Source: Bacillota bacterium (GTDB lineage Bacteria; Bacillota; Clostridia; Christensenellales; CAG-917). From it: a stretch of DNA of 64,000 nt. The stretch is taken from the NCBI GenBank assembly GCA_023665365.1, contig JAMPEA010000002.1, positions 69,051 to 133,050 of the forward strand. Reading direction: 5' to 3'. Position numbers and translations under genes: made by a program. Under the pieces are notes generated by a model. The model ran no database searches. It had not been told where the DNA came from and saw nothing but the letters and a program-made list of their open reading frames with translations. Positions within the stretch are counted from its first letter, which is position 1; the number at the start of each line of letters is the position of its first letter. Shown in pieces: positions 56,501 through 62,500 of the stretch.

Positions 56501-59500
56501 GCTATCAAGCGGCATGTATAGCGGCAAATATAGGATAACGACTTTGAAAAAGACGGATGGAGATCTTACGATTATCCCCGCATACAAGGCGGCGGTCGTC
56601 AACAACAAGACTAACACCAGTTATGCGGCAATAGGAGGTTGGAGCGAGGACTACAAGGTTGACAAGGAAGGCTATTTGAAGTACGTTGACGACGGCACTG
56701 AATACTACGTCGTCGATACGAACTACCTGCCCGCAGGTACCAACTTCCCCGTCGGCGTAATTGACTGGGGCGACATCGACTATGACTTCGCGGGCTTTGA
56801 TTCCAATAAGATAGAATTCACCTATCAATGGGGCTATTCGTCCAAGAAGCGCGCTGTGTTGACAGGCGACTCGATGATTCAGTTCACCAACTACAACGTA
56901 AGGAGCGTTTCCAAGATATTCTGCGGCGATGAAGACACAAATGGCATCAGCCTCGCCGTTGACGAGGGCGGCACGAAGGCAAAGCCCACGTACACCTCGA
57001 CCCTCACGCTCGACCCGATGACCTTTACGTCGAACGGCAACGGTTTCAGCCTCATCGACTATATCAACTCGTTCACAAAGCTCAACGCTACAACCACGGC
57101 GGATACCAATCTGAGCAAATACTCCGTCAAGTGGGATTTGAGCGAGCTCGAAAAGGCGCTAAACAAGCACAAGACCGACAGCGGCGCAATCAAATACTAC
57201 GAGGGCTTGTCCGCCACCGTCACCGCACATATCGGCTACGACACCTTTAAGGGCGGAAACGACTTCTCGGCTTCCAACGCGAGCAAAAAGTTCAGCAAAG
57301 ACGGCTGTACGGCGATTACGCTCCCGATCAATATCGTCGTCACGTCATACAAGGTCAAGGACGTCGGCATTAAGTCCGTCACCTTCGACCCCTACGGCGC
57401 GCGCGAACTAACGGGTGCTTCGCTCGCAAATGGTTCTACGCTACTCAAAGACGGCGTGAAAATTAAGCCTAATTACAGAGTTTCAAGCGGCAGTTCCTCT
57501 GATAAGCGCGACCTCACTATCGGCACTAACGTCACCGTTGAAGCGCCTTTCACCCTCAATGCGTTCGGCAAGGAGACTAAGGCAAAGTTCAAAGACGGCA
57601 ATATAAGCTACAACGGTCTCGCAGACGAGGTAAACGGCACGTACTATGCCAAGTTCACAATCGGCACGGAGATTTCCGGCTATCAAGTGCAATACGTCCC
57701 GATTTCGTTCACCGCGCTCAGCCCGTCCGCTACCACCGTCGTCGTCGCGCACGAGGATACCTACAACCCCTATTGGTTCACGGGCGAAGCCTATAAAACG
57801 CTCAGCGTCTCCTTTACGGGCGTAGGCAAACACGATATGACCCCCGATTGGTCTACAATCCAGTACTACACAGGCTCGGATTACAGAAGACTCGCCGACA
57901 AGCAGAATATCTACGACGGCGGCACGATTTACGCCAAGGTCAGAGCGTTTGTCTACGACAATCCCGACGACCCCAACCGCAAGCCCTACGGCGCGATTTT
58001 GAAAGGCTACGACAAGGACGGCAAGCCCGTCTACGAGGGTCAAGAGATTTCGCTTACGCTCAGCGTCGAAAAGCAGAATATCACCGAACAGACAACCGTC
58101 AAATTCTTCTACGACGAGGAAATCGGCGATATTTACGCGCTAAGTCCCAAGGACCAAGCGGACCTTATGGACACCACTAACGGCATCGACGGCACAATCT
58201 TCGATACGTCAAAGTACAAGGGCACTGTCTACGCGCAGACGCACCTTGTGGGCGAATACGGCTATGGCATCGACCCCGCGAACTGGGCAACCAACCCGCA
58301 GGCGTACTTCAAGTCAAGCGACGTGTGGGGTGACCCGTTCAGCGCGGTCGCGGTGCTCATCACGCCGACCTCCACGCTCGCAAGCGGCGTCAAGCGCTAT
58401 TCGCTCGTTGACGGCGAGTACAAGGAGGACAGCAAGGGCATCTACAAGTGGGACGACCTCAACGTGAAGTACGTCGAGCTCACCGACGGCGAAAAGGGCA
58501 CGCCTTATATCGCCTATATCACCAAGTGGGAATGGGAAGTGTCCGGAGCTTCCGCGCCTACGTTCACTGCCAATGGCGATTATAAGACTTTCGGCGCGTA
58601 TATCGGCGATAAGAAGATTACAGTCACCGTTCGCGTGCCCAACTATAAGTTTAGCGAGGTCGTTTCGGCAAGCACTTCGTCAGTCGCTTATGCGGGCGGC
58701 AAAGTCGGCGGAAGCGGCGCAGATATGCTCACGTTCAACTACGACGTGAACGGCGCGTGGGATTTGCCTACGAGCGGCAAATTCAATTCGTCCGAGGCAA
58801 GCAAAGTGAAAGCCGATATAATCTGGTCAAACAGCGCTATCCCCAACCGCGTACCGATTGCCGACGGCGGCGAAATTCAGTCGATTGAAGTCAATGGAGT
58901 CGTAAAATATTATATCGAAAGAGAGTATTGCTTCTTCGACGGCACGGCTATTCGCTATCCCGATAACAACTCATTCACCGCGCGCATCTATCTCGACGGC
59001 TACGGCGTTGATTCGACGTTCGTAAAAGTCGAAAACGTGACGAAATTCAATCCGTTCGGCAAGTTCGACGTGCCTACGACCGCTACGGTCAACAGCAACG
59101 GCACAGATATCGAGGGCGTGCCGATTATCTGGACGAATTGGAGCAATCCCACCGAGGCTGAAATCGCCGATGGCAAGTTTGTAAGGCAGTTCAAGCTCCT
59201 TACAGGCGACGATAAAGAAAGAGATTGCGAGTTTACAATCAACAAAGACTTCACGCTCGAAGGCATCGGCAAGTACGGCGAGATGAGCTATACGATTACC
59301 CCCGAAACCTTCTATCAAGGTCTGCCTAAACAGGGCGTAGTCAGCGTGGGCGACGTGTCGTCCGACGTGACGCTCAACTGGAACGGTATCAAGTACGGGC
59401 TGGAAGGTCTCACGCAAAAGACGGTCAAACTCACCGTTGTAAACAACAACTTCAAGGCGGACTTCGAGGTGGAGCTCACCGTCGAGAGCACGGGCATAGA

Positions 59501-62500
59501 CAGCCTCGAAGGCAACACGAGCTTCATCCTCGACCCCTATGGACAGGACGGCACGCTGTTTGAAAGCGGCTCGCTTGTCAGCGTCAACCTCGCAAACGGC
59601 AAGGAGGCTAAGTTCTACGCCGAGTACGACCTTGCCGACATCTACAAGACGGTCAAGGGCATCAACTCCGCGGCGGAATTCTACGCCAATATCAGCAAGT
59701 TCTTCGGCAGGGTGTATCCCGTCAAGGTCAAGTTCACCTATCCCGATATGAGCGCGGCAGTCGATGGCAAGCTCGTCGATAAGGTGGATAAAGAGGGCAA
59801 TTCCGTTCAGGAGAAAGAGGAGTACGTCGTGTTGGTGTACGTCGCCGACAGAACCGCATACTATGCGGGCGCGCACGAGTACCGCACAATCATCTTCGAC
59901 CCGTACATTCACACCTCGGAGCTTAGCCACCTCGCAAACAACTTCGAGATTGTCACCCGCCTCGACAGCGGAATGACAAACAATACCTTCACCGCTTACT
60001 TCGATTGGAGCAGCCTCTCGGAGCTCATCAAGCATATCCAAGACAAGCCCGACCACGCCGACGAAGCGCTCAGATATATGGCTAACGCAATGGTCTACGT
60101 CGCGGACAACGGCGAAGCGGGTCTGTACGTGTACGCAAACGTCGGCAGGGGCGAGGAGTTCGTCACCGTTGACGAGTACGTCGAGTATATGCAAGCTAAG
60201 TGCGACTTCGGCGTCGTGTTTGTCAACGACAAGCAGACCTATCGCCGCGTCGAGCAGACGTTCAATCTGCCCGTCATAGTCCTCGACAGAATTGTCGCTT
60301 CGTCCGAGCTTATCCTCAGCTCCAACGTCGAGGAGGTTTACGTCGAGCAGAAAAATACCACCGTCACGAGGACGTACGTGGGCGTTGACGGCAACGGCGA
60401 GCACACCGACGGCAGATATATGGATATAGTCACAAGCAAGACGACGGGGCTCCCGACGCAAATCGTGTTCTACAACAGATACGCGTTCACCTCGGCGGAG
60501 GATAGATTGCCTACGCAAATCCGCCTCAGCTACGCCAACGGCGACGTCATTGCTTACGGCATCACCTTTGAAGACCTGCCCACTCACGAGTTGCTCAACG
60601 AGAATACCGCAACTATCAAGCACAACGTCACCGCAATCATCAAGAACGACGGCAGGGAAATCGAAAGGTTCAAGATTGAGTTCGTCATTCGCACGTCCGA
60701 GCTCACCGTCTACAACTCGGATATTGCCTACAAGGATATGGACGCAACGCAGTACAGATATGACTTCGATCCGTACGTGAATGAAGATGACGCGAATAAC
60801 TTGATTAGCGAAGATAACCTCTTTAACGCTTCCAATTACAAGAATAAAGTCACCTACTACGTGGGCGGTCAGTTTGTGAACGCCGCCGATTGGTGGAACG
60901 AGGGCAGGACGTTCGGCGAGACAATCTCCTACAACGCGCTTTGGACTAAGCGTCACGCGCTGTACACCGTCTACGGCGGCACGTTCAACGAGGAGTTGCC
61001 AAATTCCAACCTGTTCTACGTGTACGACCGCGAGAGCAGGACGTACAGCAAGTATACGGGCGGTGAAGTCGAGCACGACTCGGTCACGCATACCTACGTT
61101 GACAGCGACGGCAATACGCTTGAACTCTATATCTTCGTCTACGTGACGAAGCAGACTCTCAAAGTCGATTGGGACTTCACCAAGACTGCGTTCACCTACA
61201 AGAGCACGCGTGCAAACGTCATTGCAAACGTCAAGAGCGACGTCAACAATTTCACAACCGACCTCAACGTTGCCGTCAAGCTCGAAAGCGGTCAAGCGGC
61301 ATCGGAAAAGGGTTATGAGTTCTCGTACACGTTCGGCAGCGGCTTCACATACAACACGACGACGGGCGCAATCACAATCGACCCGTTTACGGCAGGAGAT
61401 GCGTTTAAGAGAGGCGGCACAGGTAAGTACTCAGGCACAAGATACAGCGTCAAAGCCGACGGAGTGACCTACTATGAGGACCCCGACGGGCTTTATAAGA
61501 AGGTTGGCGACATACATGAGAAGCTCTCCTACACGGAGCTTGGCACGTACACCAACTTCCCGACTTCAATCACCATCAAAAACGCCAACGGCGGATCATT
61601 TACAAGCATACCTATCCAGTGGGATATGAGCCGCGTCACCTACAACTATGAGGGCGGCGAGTTCGTTGCATACGCAATCGTCAACGCAGACGGCAAGTAC
61701 AACTACGGTCCAAACGGCAAAACCGGCTACGTAAACGACCTCGGCGTACAGCGCATACCCGTCACTATCAAGGTGACAAAAAGAACGGTCACCAGTATGT
61801 CAAGAACCACTGCGTACACAGGACTTAAAGGCTTCGTTCAAACTTCGACGAATATCGAACAGACTTTCATCAACGCCTACGAGTATGAGTTGCCTAATAT
61901 GCCGGGTTGGATTAACGTTTATGCGAGTGGATGGTACACTTTCTATGAGAAAGGAACTACGGAAGCGGATATGCCGTCCGGCGTTACCAAAAACACTAAC
62001 GGCGGTGTGCTCACTTGGATGTACAACAAGTTCCGTCCGACTTACGAAGGCGGCGTCGTCTATATGACCGCAAACCTCACCGGCTCGGACGGCTCGACGC
62101 AGAGCTACGACATTCCGTTCCTCGTAGACAGAAGATACGTCCATGAGCTGACAGGTTCAAGCACGATAACCGTTGGCGGAAAGGACTCGGTTTCTAAATT
62201 TGAAGCCTTTGTCGATGACACAGGCAAGGTCTACTCGACGTACACGGAATCAACCAAGAAGTTCAGCGGCACAAAGAACTTCACAGTCAACCCCAACGAC
62301 CCCAATACGTTGAGCCTGCCGACAGCATACGACGTTAAGTTCCGTGTGCAAACGCCCACTTACAGTAGCTCGAAAGGTATAACTGCTTGGTCTGATCCTG
62401 TGATAGATACGGATTATACACCGTTCAACTACGTCATCGTATCTATGCCGTCGGCTCTCAACAGCTGGTCTGTGGGAAGCGATGGTATCACGGCTTCGAG

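Noticed and set aside
58971-61295. 774-codon open frame on the minus strand inside the giant gene
   Set aside because: It lies antisense to strongly coding sequence with regular codon bias, which leaves mirrored frames open. It has no promoter or ribosome site, and its composition (Val/Asp/Leu/Arg) is that of a shadow frame.
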